From NCBI RefSeq assembly GCF_000253255.1, contig NC_015580.1, forward strand, positions 2,865,001 to 2,929,000: a stretch of 64,000 nucleotides of DNA. The letters are read 5' to 3'. Made by a program: the position numbers and the translations under genes. Source of the stretch: Novosphingobium sp. PP1Y. Its GTDB lineage: Bacteria > Pseudomonadota > Alphaproteobacteria > Sphingomonadales > Sphingomonadaceae. The notes beneath the pieces were generated by a model that was not told where the DNA came from, made no database searches, and saw only the letters and a program-made list of their open reading frames with translations. Positions 1-8,792 of this stretch are shown one piece after another; positions within the stretch are counted from its first letter, which is position 1; every line of letters starts with the position of its first letter.

Positions 1-559
1 TATTGCGGCCGATAACGCTGGTCGTCTTGGGAAGCTCGATGGCAATGCGCGGCAGCTTGGCGGTATTGCCGACCAGCGCGTCGAGCGAGAGGTTGATCCC
101 AGGCGCAATGATCCCGCCCTTGTACGCGCCCTTGAAGTCGACAATGTCGAAGGTCGTCGCCGTCCCGAAATCGACGACGATCAGGTCTCCGCCATGCTTG
201 GCATGGGCGGCAATCGCATTGACGGCGCGGTCGGCGCCAAGCGAGCGCGGCTCGTCCACGTCGATTTCAATGGCGTAATTGGCCTTGCCCTGACCCGCGA
301 TCAGAGGCTCGACATTGAAGTAGTGCCGGCTCAGAATCTCAAGGTTGTGGAGCGCGCGCGGCACCACGGTCGAAATGATGATCGTGTCGACCTGCTTGGC
401 GTCGATCCCGCGAATGCCGAGCAGTTGCATCAGCCAGACGGCATATTCGTCGCCTGTACGTCGCGGATCAGTGGCGATGCGCCAACGCCCCTTCAACTCG
501 CCTGCGTCGAACAGCGCGAAAACGACATTGGTATTGCCAGCATCAATGGCGAGCAGCAT
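1..559 (-). CDS. coaX: Type III pantothenate kinase, 3' end cut by window edge
   Basis: Phosphorylates pantothenate in the first step of coenzyme A synthesis, in the cytoplasm. The visible 186 residues start at the ATG at 559 and run off the left edge; the family is usually about 255-260 residues, so roughly 70 are missing. Diagnostic motifs are present: the phosphate-binding AIDAGNTN at residues 4-11, GADRAVNA at 108-115 with the likely catalytic Asp110, and the second phosphate motif DFGTATTFD at 130-138, followed by GGIIAPGI. It lies 15 bases after birA on the same strand, the nuoN-birA-coaX order common in alphaproteobacteria, so it is probably the distal end of the nuo transcript. Confidence 0.93.
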   Translation of the reverse strand, partial: MLLAIDAGNTNVVFALFDAGELKGRWRIATDPRRTGDEYAVWLMQLLGIRGIDAKQVDTIIISTVVPRALHNLEILSRHYFNVEPLIAGQGKANYAIEIDVDEPRSLGADRAVNAIAAHAKHGGDLIVVDFGTATTFDIVDFKGAYKGGIIAPGINLSLDALVGNTAKLPRIAIELPKTTSVIGRN

Positions 560-574
560 GGGACCTGGTTTTCC

Positions 575-1297
575 TCAATGCGAAGTTGCGGAAAGAAGCA
601 CGTCGCCGGCGTGGATCGTCCGCACCGATCCGTCATCCAGGCTGAGCAGGAGGTTCCCCTCTTGCGTCAGCCCGGCAAACCCGCCTTCGATTGCCTCCTC
701 TCCCGGAGGAAGCACTGTGAGGCGTGTTTCCTTGGGATGTGCGGCACTCTGCCAGCGACGAAGCATGGGGGCAAGGCCGGCCGAACGCCAGCGCTCAAGT
801 TCGAGAGCAAAGGCCCGCGCCAGCACATTCGCGAAATCATCGCGGGAAATATCGACGCCATGATCGCAAAGTGCGGCAACGGCACGCCCCTCGACATGCG
901 GCGCGACGCGCAGGTTCACGCCGATGCCGACAATGACCGTCCCGGCGATCATTTCGAGGAGGATGCCCGCGACCTTGCTGCCGGACAGCAGGAGATCGTT
1001 CGGCCACTTGAGCCATAGGGGCGAAGGATCGGGGAGCAGCGAGGCGATGGCTTCGTGGACCGAAAGACCGGCCAGAAGCGCAAGACTGGCGAACGGCGGA
1101 TCGCCCTGCCCGGGCCTCACTACCGTCGAGCCCATGAAATTGCCGAGCCCGTCATTCCAGGCGCGGCCCAGGCGGCCCTTCCCTGCCGTCTGGCGGTCCG
1201 CGACCAGCCACTCGCCTTCCGGAAGGTATTCCCCTCCGGACAGGCGAGCAGCCAGATCAGCGTTGGTCGAACCCGTCTGAGTGACGGTTCGGATCAA
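575..1297 (-). CDS. birA: Biotin--[acetyl-CoA-carboxylase] ligase (monofunctional BirA)
   Basis: Activates biotin with ATP and attaches it to the biotin carrier lysine of carboxylases. The 240-residue protein shows the catalytic core only: GSTN near residue 9, the adenylate loop GKGRLGRAW at 39-47, KWPNDLLL at 97-104, KVAGILLE at 108-115 and GIGVN at 124-128. The N-terminal winged helix of Escherichia coli BirA is absent, so it should not repress a biotin operon directly. The start codon overlaps the stop of nuoN by four bases (ATGA), which suggests translational coupling and a place at the end of the nuo operon. Confidence 0.93.
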   Translation of the reverse strand: MIRTVTQTGSTNADLAARLSGGEYLPEGEWLVADRQTAGKGRLGRAWNDGLGNFMGSTVVRPGQGDPPFASLALLAGLSVHEAIASLLPDPSPLWLKWPNDLLLSGSKVAGILLEMIAGTVIVGIGVNLRVAPHVEGRAVAALCDHGVDISRDDFANVLARAFALELERWRSAGLAPMLRRWQSAAHPKETRLTVLPPGEEAIEGGFAGLTQEGNLLLSLDDGSVRTIHAGDVLLSATSH

Positions 1298-2757
1298 AAC
1301 GAGAAGTAGAGTGCTGCCGCGGCAGCGTCAGCGAGACCGCCCAGCCACTTGGTCAACAGGTAGCCCAGCGGCGAAATGAAGACGACCGAGGCGACAAGGA
1401 TGATCTTGTGCCAGATGTCATTCTCGCCCTTCACTACGTCAGCAGCCTCGTCGAAGTACATGATCTTGACGATCTTGAGGTAGTAGAAGGCGCCGATGAC
1501 CGATGCCGCAATGCCGATGGCAGCCAGCGCGATCAGGTTGGCCTGCACCGCCGCTTGGAAGACGACGAACTTGCCCCAGAAACCGAACAGCGGCGGAATA
1601 CCGGCAAGGCTGAACATGATCATCGCCAGGCCCAGCGCGAGCGCCGGTCGCGTACGCGACAGGCCGGCAAGCTTCGCGATGTCCTCGACGTAATTGCCGT
1701 TCTCGTCCTTGAGCATCAGGATCGCGACGAAACCGCCCAGCGACATCGCGACATAGATCGCAAGGTACACGAGCATCGCCGAAGCGCCCTGCGGCGTGGC
1801 AACGGCCAGACCGATCAGCATGAAGCCGACATTGTTGATCGACGAATACGCCATAAGTCGCTTGATGTTCGACTGGCCGATGGCGCCAAGGGCACCGACG
1901 ACGATCGAGGCGAGCGAGATGAAGATCACGATCTGCTGCCAGGCAGCGGCCTGCTCACCGAACGCATCGAGCATGACGCGCATGGTCAGGCCGAGGGCAG
2001 CCACCTTCGGCGCGGTCGCGAAGAAGGTCGTGACCGGCGTCGGCGCGCCTTCGTAAACATCGGGCGTCCACATGTGGAACGGCACGGCACTGATCTTGAA
2101 GGCAAGCCCTGCCAGCATGAACACGATGCCGAATAGCGCCCCATGCGACAGCCCGGAGGACAGCGCGGCGTTGATGCCCGAGAACGAGGTCGTGCCGGTA
2201 AAGCCATAAGTCAGGCTCATGCCGAAGAGCAGGATGCCCGAGGCGAGCGAACCCAGGACGAAGTACTTCAGGCCCGATTCCGCCGAACGGTCATCCGTGC
2301 GCAGGAAGGCCGCAAGGACGTAGGCAGCCAGCGAGTTCATCTCGAGACCGATGTACAGCGTCAGCAGGTCGCCTGCCGAAACCATGATGCCCATGCCCAG
2401 CGCCGCGAAGACGACGAGCACGGGATATTCCGCACGCATTGCATCGAAGCGATCGAAGAACTTCGGGGCAATGACCAAGGAGGCCGCAGCCGAGATATAG
2501 ATCAGGATCTTGGCGTAGGACGCAAAGGCATCGGCACGGAACTGGCCGAAGAAAGCCGAGGTATCCGGCCCCATTGCGCCGCCGCACAGCGCGGGGGCGA
2601 CGAGGAAGGACGCGGCGGCAAGCGCAGCAACCGCCAGGATCGAGATCAGACGGCTCGACTTGTCACCGCCCCAGGCGGCGATCAGGAGCAGGACCAGGCC
2701 TGCAATGCTCAGTGTTTCTTCCGGCGCGATCAGGCGCAGCGACTGTGACCAGTCCAT
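1294..2757 (-). CDS. nuoN: NADH-quinone oxidoreductase subunit N
   Basis: One of the three antiporter-like proton-pumping subunits of complex I in the cytoplasmic membrane. The 487-residue protein is made of hydrophobic segments throughout, as expected for about 14 helices, and carries the antiporter-family stretch ISAVPFHMWTPDVYEGAPTP with its preceding Lys, and the YSSINNVGF motif. Length matches the family. It is the last nuo gene; its start shares one base with the nuoM stop (TGATG), and its stop overlaps birA. Confidence 0.97.
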   Translation of the reverse strand: MDWSQSLRLIAPEETLSIAGLVLLLIAAWGGDKSSRLISILAVAALAAASFLVAPALCGGAMGPDTSAFFGQFRADAFASYAKILIYISAAASLVIAPKFFDRFDAMRAEYPVLVVFAALGMGIMVSAGDLLTLYIGLEMNSLAAYVLAAFLRTDDRSAESGLKYFVLGSLASGILLFGMSLTYGFTGTTSFSGINAALSSGLSHGALFGIVFMLAGLAFKISAVPFHMWTPDVYEGAPTPVTTFFATAPKVAALGLTMRVMLDAFGEQAAAWQQIVIFISLASIVVGALGAIGQSNIKRLMAYSSINNVGFMLIGLAVATPQGASAMLVYLAIYVAMSLGGFVAILMLKDENGNYVEDIAKLAGLSRTRPALALGLAMIMFSLAGIPPLFGFWGKFVVFQAAVQANLIALAAIGIAASVIGAFYYLKIVKIMYFDEAADVVKGENDIWHKIILVASVVFISPLGYLLTKWLGGLADAAAAALYFSF

Positions 2758-4295
2758 CAGTGTGCCCCCTCATGCGCAGCTTCTTCTTCGTGCACAGGCT
2801 TTTCCTTACCCATGGCGACCTTGGAGTCTCCTTCCGGCTTGGCAGCGGCAAGACGGGCGTCGAGCGCGGCAATGTCGGCGCGCATCGGCGCGATGAAGCT
2901 CTCGGGATAGATGCCCATCCACAGCACCGCGATGCCCAGCGGAACCACCATCAGCAGCTCACGGACGTCGAGGTCGGCCATGGCGGCAGCATCGGCGTTC
3001 TTCTGCTCGCCGAAAGCGACCCGGCGATAGAGGTAAAGCATGTAGGCAGCGCCCAGGATGATGCCGGTGGCGCAGATCAGCGTGGTCCACGTCGACACCT
3101 GGTAGATACCCGCGAGGCTCAGGAACTCGCCGACGAAACCGCTGGTGCCCGGAAGGCCGACGGAGGCCATCGTGAAGAGCATGAAGAACAGCGCGTAACG
3201 CGGCATGTTGATCGAAAGGCCGCCGTAGCGATCGATTTCGCGGGTGTGCAGGCGATCGTAGATGATGCCCACGCACAGGAACAGCGCGCCCGAAACCAGA
3301 CCGTGGCTGAGCATGATCAGCATCGAGCCCTCGAGGCCCTGCACGTTGAAGGCGAACAGGCCGATGGTCACGATCGCCATGTGCGCAACCGACGAATAGG
3401 CAATCAGCTTCTTCATGTCGTGCTGCACGAGTGCAATCAGCGAGGTCAGGACCACGGCTGCCATCGACAGGCCCCAGACCAGCGGACCGAAGTAGGCCGA
3501 GGCTTCGGGGAACATCGGCAGCGAGAAGCGGATGAAACCGTAGCCGCCCATCTTCAGCAGAACGCCTGCCAGGATGACCGAACCGGCGGTCGGCGCCTGG
3601 ACGTGCGCGTCCGGAAGCCAGGTGTGGACCGGCCACATCGGCATCTTCACCGCGAAGCTGGCGAAGAAGGCAAGCCACAGCCAGGTCTGGACCTGCGGAT
3701 CGAAATCGTAAGCCATCAGCGTCGGGATGTCGGTGGTACCGGCGGTATTCGCCATCCACAGCATCGCGATCAGCATCAGCACCGAGCCGAGCAGCGTGTA
3801 GAGGAAGAACTTGTACGAAGCGTAGATACGGTCCGCACCGCCCCACACGCCGATGATCAGGTACATCGGGATGAGGCCGGCCTCGAAGAAGATGTAGAAC
3901 AGGAACAGGTCCTGCGCCGCGAAAACGCCTATCATGAGCGTTTCCATCAGCAGGAACGCGGCCATGTACTCACCAACGCGCTTGTCGATCGACTTCCAGC
4001 TGGCACCGATGCAGATCGGCATGAGGAAGACGGACAGCATGATCAGCAACAGGGCGATGCCGTCGATACCGAGCGCGTAGGAGAAGCCGGAGAACAGCTC
4101 CACCCGCTCGGTGAACTGCCACTGCGCGCCGCCGATGTCGAAATTCGCCCAGAGCACGACGCCCAGTGCAAAATCGACCAAGGTCGCCGCCAGCGCAAGA
4201 TTTCGCGCCGGCTTCGCTTCGAGGAAGAGGCATGCCAGTGCCGCCGCAAGCGGCACAAGCAGCATCAGGCTGAGGATCGGAAAACCACTCATCAT
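2757..4295 (-). CDS. nuoM: NADH-quinone oxidoreductase subunit M
   Basis: Antiporter-like proton-pumping subunit of complex I. The 512 residues contain FEAGLIPMYLIIGVWGG, whose Glu is the conserved charged residue of helix 5, MPMWPVHTWLPDAHVQAPTA with the adjacent Lys, GVLLKMGGYG and IAYSSVAHM. The C-terminal tail is charged and His/Glu-rich (VHEEEAAHEGAH). Two consecutive ATG codons (4295 and 4292) could serve as the start. nuoL ends one base upstream, so the genes are tightly packed. Confidence 0.97.
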   Translation of the reverse strand: MMSGFPILSLMLLVPLAAALACLFLEAKPARNLALAATLVDFALGVVLWANFDIGGAQWQFTERVELFSGFSYALGIDGIALLLIMLSVFLMPICIGASWKSIDKRVGEYMAAFLLMETLMIGVFAAQDLFLFYIFFEAGLIPMYLIIGVWGGADRIYASYKFFLYTLLGSVLMLIAMLWMANTAGTTDIPTLMAYDFDPQVQTWLWLAFFASFAVKMPMWPVHTWLPDAHVQAPTAGSVILAGVLLKMGGYGFIRFSLPMFPEASAYFGPLVWGLSMAAVVLTSLIALVQHDMKKLIAYSSVAHMAIVTIGLFAFNVQGLEGSMLIMLSHGLVSGALFLCVGIIYDRLHTREIDRYGGLSINMPRYALFFMLFTMASVGLPGTSGFVGEFLSLAGIYQVSTWTTLICATGIILGAAYMLYLYRRVAFGEQKNADAAAMADLDVRELLMVVPLGIAVLWMGIYPESFIAPMRADIAALDARLAAAKPEGDSKVAMGKEKPVHEEEAAHEGAH

Positions 4296-4296
4296 C

Positions 4297-6324
4297 TTAT
4301 CCCGCGATCACCCAGCTGATGGCGCCGACAAGGCCCAGCAGCATGACTAGTGCGTAACTGTAGAGATAGCCCGACTGGACTTTCTGTGCGTAAGTCGAAC
4401 CCTTGGCGACGACCCAGGCCGCGCCGTTGGGACCGAAGCGGTCGATCAGACCCACGTCGCCCTGTTTCCAGAACACGCGGCCGAGCCAGAATGCCGGAAC
4501 CACGAACAGGTAGTGGTACAGTTCGTCGAACATCCACTTGCGGTACACGAAGGTGTAAACCGGCCCGAGTTGCTCGGCGACCGCCGCCGGGAACCTGGTG
4601 TTGCGGATGTAACCGTACCAGGCAGTAACCAGACCGATGACCATCACGATGAACGGGCTCCATTTGATGAGCTCGGGGATCGAGTGCATCGCGTGGATCA
4701 GGTGTTCGTGGAACACCAGTGCGCCCTTCCAGAATTCGCCCGTACCTTCGCTGACGAACTCGTGCTGGAACACATAACCTGCGGCAACCGCGCCAAAGGC
4801 GAGAACCAGCAGCGGGATCAGCATGACCAGCGGGCTTTCATGCGGATGATAGCCGGCAGTGCCTTCGGGATTGTGGACATGGTTGTCATGCCCGGCTTCC
4901 TCGGAAGGATCCTCGTGGTGATGGTGCACTGCATGCTGGATGTGCTCCGAACCGGCCCAGCGCGGCTTGCCGAAGAAAGTCAGGAACACCAGACGCCAGG
5001 AATAGAAGCTGGTCATCAAAGCAGCGAAGATGCCCATCCAGAAAGCGAAGCTGCCCGAGGCGCTGCCCGCGGCATAGGCCGCCTCGAGGATCGCGTCCTT
5101 CGAGTGGAAGCCGGCGAAGCCCACACCGAACACACCCACGCCGGTGATGGCGAGCGTACCGGCCGTCATCGTCCAGAAGGTTATCGGGATGTGCTTACGC
5201 AGGTCGCCGTAGAAGCGCATGTCCTGCTCGTGGTGCATCGCATGGATGACCGAACCGGCACCCAGGAACAGCAGCGCCTTGAAGAAGGCGTGCGTGAACA
5301 GGTGGAACATGGCCGCACCGTACGCGCCCACGCCAGCAGCAAAGAACATGTAGCCGAGCTGCGAGCAGGTCGAGTACGCGATCACGCGCTTGATGTCCCA
5401 CTGGGTGCAGCCAATCGTCGCCGCGAAGAAGCAGGTCGCGCCGCCGATCACGGTGATGAAGGCCATCGCCGTCGGGCTGGTCTCGAACATCGGCGAAAGA
5501 CGGCAGACCATGAAGACGCCGGCGGTGACCATGGTCGCCGCGTGGATCAGCGCCGAAACCGGGGTCGGGCCTTCCATCGCGTCCGGAAGCCAGGTGTGCA
5601 GGCCGAGCTGTGCCGACTTGCCCATCGCACCAATGAACAGCAGCAGGCACAAGACGGTCATGGTGTCGAAACGATGGCCAAGGAAACCGATCGTCGAACC
5701 GGCCATGCCCGGTGCCGCATGCAGGATCTCGGGGATCGAGACGGTGCCGAAGACCAGGAACGTACCGAAGATACCAAGCATGAAGCCAAGGTCACCGACG
5801 CGGTTGACCACGAAGGCCTTGATGGCGGCAGCGCAGGCCGAAGGCTTGCGGAACCAGAAGCCGATCAGCAGGTACGAGGCCAGACCGACGCCTTCCCAAC
5901 CGAAGAACATTTGCACCAGGTTGTCAGCGGTCACCAGCATGAGCATGGCGAAAGTGAACAGCGAGAGGTAGGCGAAGAAGCGCGGCTGATCCGGCTCCTC
6001 GTCCATGTAACCCCACGAATAGAGGTGCACGAGCGCCGAAACCGACGTGACGACCACCAGCATGACCGCGGTCAGGGTGTCGACGCGCAGGGCCCAGTCA
6101 AAGGCCATCGGGCCCGACTTTACCCAGGTCAGCACCGGTACGACGGTCGCTTCGGCGCTGCCCGTCAGGAAGCTGATGAAGATCGGCCAGGACAGTGCAC
6201 AGGCAATGAACAGGGCGCCGGTGGTGACCACCTTTGCCGGAACATTGCCGAGCTGCTTGTTGCCAAGCCCGGCGATGATCGCTGCCAGGAGCGGCAGGAA
6301 AACGATGAGCAGGATCGACTGCAA
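4297..6324 (-). CDS. nuoL: NADH-quinone oxidoreductase subunit L
   Basis: Distal proton-pumping subunit of complex I, including the long lateral helix at its C terminus. The 675-residue length is normal or slightly long. The antiporter signature LGLHTWLPDAMEGPTPVSAL is present, followed by IHAATMV. Between two membrane segments in the last third there is a His/Glu-rich hydrophilic loop that begins around HAVHHHHEDPSEE. The start lies four bases after the nuoK stop. Confidence 0.97.
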   Translation of the reverse strand: MQSILLIVFLPLLAAIIAGLGNKQLGNVPAKVVTTGALFIACALSWPIFISFLTGSAEATVVPVLTWVKSGPMAFDWALRVDTLTAVMLVVVTSVSALVHLYSWGYMDEEPDQPRFFAYLSLFTFAMLMLVTADNLVQMFFGWEGVGLASYLLIGFWFRKPSACAAAIKAFVVNRVGDLGFMLGIFGTFLVFGTVSIPEILHAAPGMAGSTIGFLGHRFDTMTVLCLLLFIGAMGKSAQLGLHTWLPDAMEGPTPVSALIHAATMVTAGVFMVCRLSPMFETSPTAMAFITVIGGATCFFAATIGCTQWDIKRVIAYSTCSQLGYMFFAAGVGAYGAAMFHLFTHAFFKALLFLGAGSVIHAMHHEQDMRFYGDLRKHIPITFWTMTAGTLAITGVGVFGVGFAGFHSKDAILEAAYAAGSASGSFAFWMGIFAALMTSFYSWRLVFLTFFGKPRWAGSEHIQHAVHHHHEDPSEEAGHDNHVHNPEGTAGYHPHESPLVMLIPLLVLAFGAVAAGYVFQHEFVSEGTGEFWKGALVFHEHLIHAMHSIPELIKWSPFIVMVIGLVTAWYGYIRNTRFPAAVAEQLGPVYTFVYRKWMFDELYHYLFVVPAFWLGRVFWKQGDVGLIDRFGPNGAAWVVAKGSTYAQKVQSGYLYSYALVMLLGLVGAISWVIAG

Positions 6325-6328
6325 GGCC

Positions 6329-6634
6329 TTATCCCTTCATCCGGTTGACGTCGTCGACGGCGATGCTGCCGCGGCCACGGAAATAGATCACGAGGATAGC
6401 AAGCCCCACTGCGGCCTCGCCCGCCGCCACGGTCAGAACGAACATGGCGAAGATCTGCCCGGTCAGGTCTCCCAGGAAGGAGCTGAAGGCGACGAGGTTG
6501 ATGTTCACCGCAAGCAGGATCAGTTCGATCGCCATCAGGATGACAATGATGTTCTTGCGGTTCAGGAAGATGCCGAGAACGCCGAGCACGAAAAGGATCG
6601 AGCTGACCACGACATAGTGTTCGATACCGATCAC
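6329..6634 (-). CDS. nuoK: NADH-quinone oxidoreductase subunit K
   Basis: Small membrane subunit of the complex I proton path. At 101 residues it has the normal length and three predicted membrane helices; the two buried Glu residues of the family are visible in MAIELILLAVNINLV and AAGEAAVGLAILV. Its start overlaps the stop of nuoJ by four bases. Confidence 0.96.
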   Translation of the reverse strand: MIGIEHYVVVSSILFVLGVLGIFLNRKNIIVILMAIELILLAVNINLVAFSSFLGDLTGQIFAMFVLTVAAGEAAVGLAILVIYFRGRGSIAVDDVNRMKG

Positions 6635-7248
6635 AGCTGGACCCCCTTGCCCACTTCGGGCTTGACGTTGACGGTCGCTTCATCGGGACGGCGCATGATC
6701 TGCTTGGAGATCTTCTGGCCCCGGGTGTCCGAACGCTGGCGATGGGTCAGCACGATGGCGCCGATCATCGCGACGAGCAGGATGATGCCCGCGGCTTCGA
6801 ACAGGAAGAGGTAGCGGCTGTAAAGGAGGCCACCGATGGCCTCGATGTTGCTGGCCCCGGCAGGCGTCGCGGCGGTGCCGTCGGGCGAGCCAAGGTCCAT
6901 CGCGCCGGCGCGGTAGGCACCGATGCCGAGGACCATCTCGGCCAGCAGGACAATTGCGACGAGCAGGCCCAGCGGGAAGTTCCTGACGAACCCGGCACGC
7001 AGTTCGGCGAAGTCGATGTCGAGCATCATGACGACGAACAGGAAGAGCACCGCAACCGCGCCGACATAGACAATAACGAGCAGCATCGCGATGAACTCGG
7101 CGCCGGTCAGCACCATCAGGCCGGCGGCGTTGAAGAACGCCAGGATCAGCCAGAGGACCGAGTGGACCGGGTTGCGGGCAGTGATCGTCGTCACGGCGGA
7201 CGCGATGGTGATCACGGCGAAGAGGTAGAAGGCAAATACGTGAATCAT
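6631..7248 (-). CDS. nuoJ: NADH-quinone oxidoreductase subunit J
   Basis: Membrane subunit of complex I, 205 residues with five hydrophobic segments. The conserved region NPVHSVLWLILAFFNAAGL followed by EFIAMLLVIVYVGAVAVLFL is diagnostic. A polar C-terminal tail of about 35 residues follows the last helix and probably lies in the cytoplasm. It starts 15 bases after nuoI and overlaps nuoK by four bases. Confidence 0.96.
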   Translation of the reverse strand: MIHVFAFYLFAVITIASAVTTITARNPVHSVLWLILAFFNAAGLMVLTGAEFIAMLLVIVYVGAVAVLFLFVVMMLDIDFAELRAGFVRNFPLGLLVAIVLLAEMVLGIGAYRAGAMDLGSPDGTAATPAGASNIEAIGGLLYSRYLFLFEAAGIILLVAMIGAIVLTHRQRSDTRGQKISKQIMRRPDEATVNVKPEVGKGVQL

Positions 7249-7263
7249 GACCTCGGCGCGCCC

Positions 7264-7749
7264 CTAGCGATACGGCGCATCGGCTTCAAGGTTCGCGGCA
7301 ATGGCCCGCTCCCACTTGTCCCCGTTCGCCAACAGCTTAGCCTTGTCGTAGAGCAGTTCTTCACGCGTTTCGGTCGCGTATTCGAAGTTCGGCCCTTCGA
7401 CGATTGCATCGACCGGGCAGGCTTCCTGGCAGAAGCCGCAGTAGATGCACTTCGTCATATCGATGTCGTAGCGCGTGGTGCGCCGCGAACCGTCGGCACG
7501 CGGGGCGGCCTCGATGGTGATCGCCTGCGCCGGGCAGATCGCCTCGCACAGCTTGCACGCGATGCAGCGTTCCTCGCCGTTGGGATAACGGCGCAGGGCG
7601 TGCTCACCGCGAAAGCGGGGCGAAAGCGGGTTCTTCTCGAAGGGGTAGTTGATCGTCGCCTTGGGCTTGAAGAAGTACTTCAAGGTGAGCCAGTGCGCCT
7701 TCACGAACTCCCAGAGCGTGAAGCTCTTGATGAGGTGTCCGACGGTCAT
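7264..7749 (-). CDS. nuoI: NADH-quinone oxidoreductase subunit I (two 4Fe-4S clusters)
   Basis: Peripheral-arm subunit that carries iron-sulfur clusters N6a and N6b. The reading frame stays open further upstream inside nuoH, but the start at 7749 is chosen because it gives MTVGHLIKSFTLWEF, the normal beginning and length (161 residues), and a four-base ATGA overlap with the nuoH stop. The two ferredoxin motifs are CIACKLCEAICP and CIYCGFCQEACP, each with the expected four Cys. Confidence 0.96.
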   Translation of the reverse strand: MTVGHLIKSFTLWEFVKAHWLTLKYFFKPKATINYPFEKNPLSPRFRGEHALRRYPNGEERCIACKLCEAICPAQAITIEAAPRADGSRRTTRYDIDMTKCIYCGFCQEACPVDAIVEGPNFEYATETREELLYDKAKLLANGDKWERAIAANLEADAPYR

Positions 7750-8792
7750 GCGAAGTGTCCGGTAGCCATGAGGTAGCCGCTGACGAGTACGACGAACAGC
7801 AGCGATACGGGCAGGAAGACCTTCCAGCCCAGACGCATCAGCTGGTCGTAGCGGTACCGCGGAACGGTCGCCTTCACCCAGCTGAACACGAAGAAGAAGA
7901 ACAGTACCTTGAGCAGGAACCAGATGAAGCCCGGAACCAGGTACAGGATCGGAATGTCGAGCGGCGGCAGCCAGCCCCCGAAGAACAGCGTCGCGTTGAG
8001 CGCGCACATCAGCAGGACGTTGGCATATTCACCAAGCCAGTAGGCGGCGAAAGCCATCGACGAGTACTCTGTCTGGTAACCGGCGACGAGCTCGGATTCC
8101 GCTTCGGTCAGGTCGAAGGGAGCGCGCTGCGTCTCGGCCATGCCAGAGATCAGGAACATCACCCACATCGGGAACAGCAGCGGATTGAACGCGAAGCCGT
8201 TGAAGATGCCGAAGACATGGCCCTTCTGGGCCCAGACGATGTCGTTCAGGTTGAACGTGCCAGCCCACAGGACGACGCAGATGAGGATGAAGCCGATCGA
8301 GACTTCATAGGAAATCATCTGCGCCGAAGCGCGCATCGCCGAGAAGAACGGGTACTTCGAGTTCGAAGCCCAGCCCGCCATGATCGTGCCGTAAACGCCC
8401 AGCGAACTGATCGCGAGAACGTAGAGCAGACCGACGTTGATATCGGCGAGGATCGCGCCCGAATTGAACGGGATCACCGCCCAGGCCATCAGCGCCACGG
8501 TGAAGGTCACGACAGGGGCGATCAGGAAGATGCCCTTGTTCGCGGCCGAGGGAATGATGGTTTCCTGAAGGAAGACCTTGAGGCCGTCCGCGAAGGACTG
8601 AAGCAGACCGAACGGGCCGACGACATTGGGGCCGCGGCGCAGCGCCATGGCCGCCCAGATCTTGCGGTCCGCGTAGATGATCATCGCCACGCCGAGCAGC
8701 AGCGGCAGCGCAATCAGCAGGATGCCGCAGATCGTCGAGACGAACCACGCCCAGTCGTGGGACATGCCGAGGGATTGGAAGAAAGCGGTCAT
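7746..8792 (-). CDS. nuoH: NADH-quinone oxidoreductase subunit H
   Basis: Membrane subunit of complex I that forms part of the quinone site at the junction with the peripheral arm. It has 348 residues and eight predicted helices. Family hallmarks are RRGPNVVGPFGLLQSFADG near the N terminus, the APFDLTEAESELVAGYQTEY loop with its conserved acidic residues, and FVFSWVKATVPRYRYDQLM near the C terminus. It overlaps nuoG and nuoI by four bases each. Confidence 0.97.
   Translation of the reverse strand: MTAFFQSLGMSHDWAWFVSTICGILLIALPLLLGVAMIIYADRKIWAAMALRRGPNVVGPFGLLQSFADGLKVFLQETIIPSAANKGIFLIAPVVTFTVALMAWAVIPFNSGAILADINVGLLYVLAISSLGVYGTIMAGWASNSKYPFFSAMRASAQMISYEVSIGFILICVVLWAGTFNLNDIVWAQKGHVFGIFNGFAFNPLLFPMWVMFLISGMAETQRAPFDLTEAESELVAGYQTEYSSMAFAAYWLGEYANVLLMCALNATLFFGGWLPPLDIPILYLVPGFIWFLLKVLFFFFVFSWVKATVPRYRYDQLMRLGWKVFLPVSLLFVVLVSGYLMATGHFA

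Noticed and set aside
2574..4319. Long open frames antisense to nuoM/nuoL and, at 61333-63495, antisense to atpA/atpG
   Set aside because: They mirror strongly conserved genes, have low-complexity Arg/Asp/His-rich translations and no ribosome sites; they result from high GC at third codon positions.
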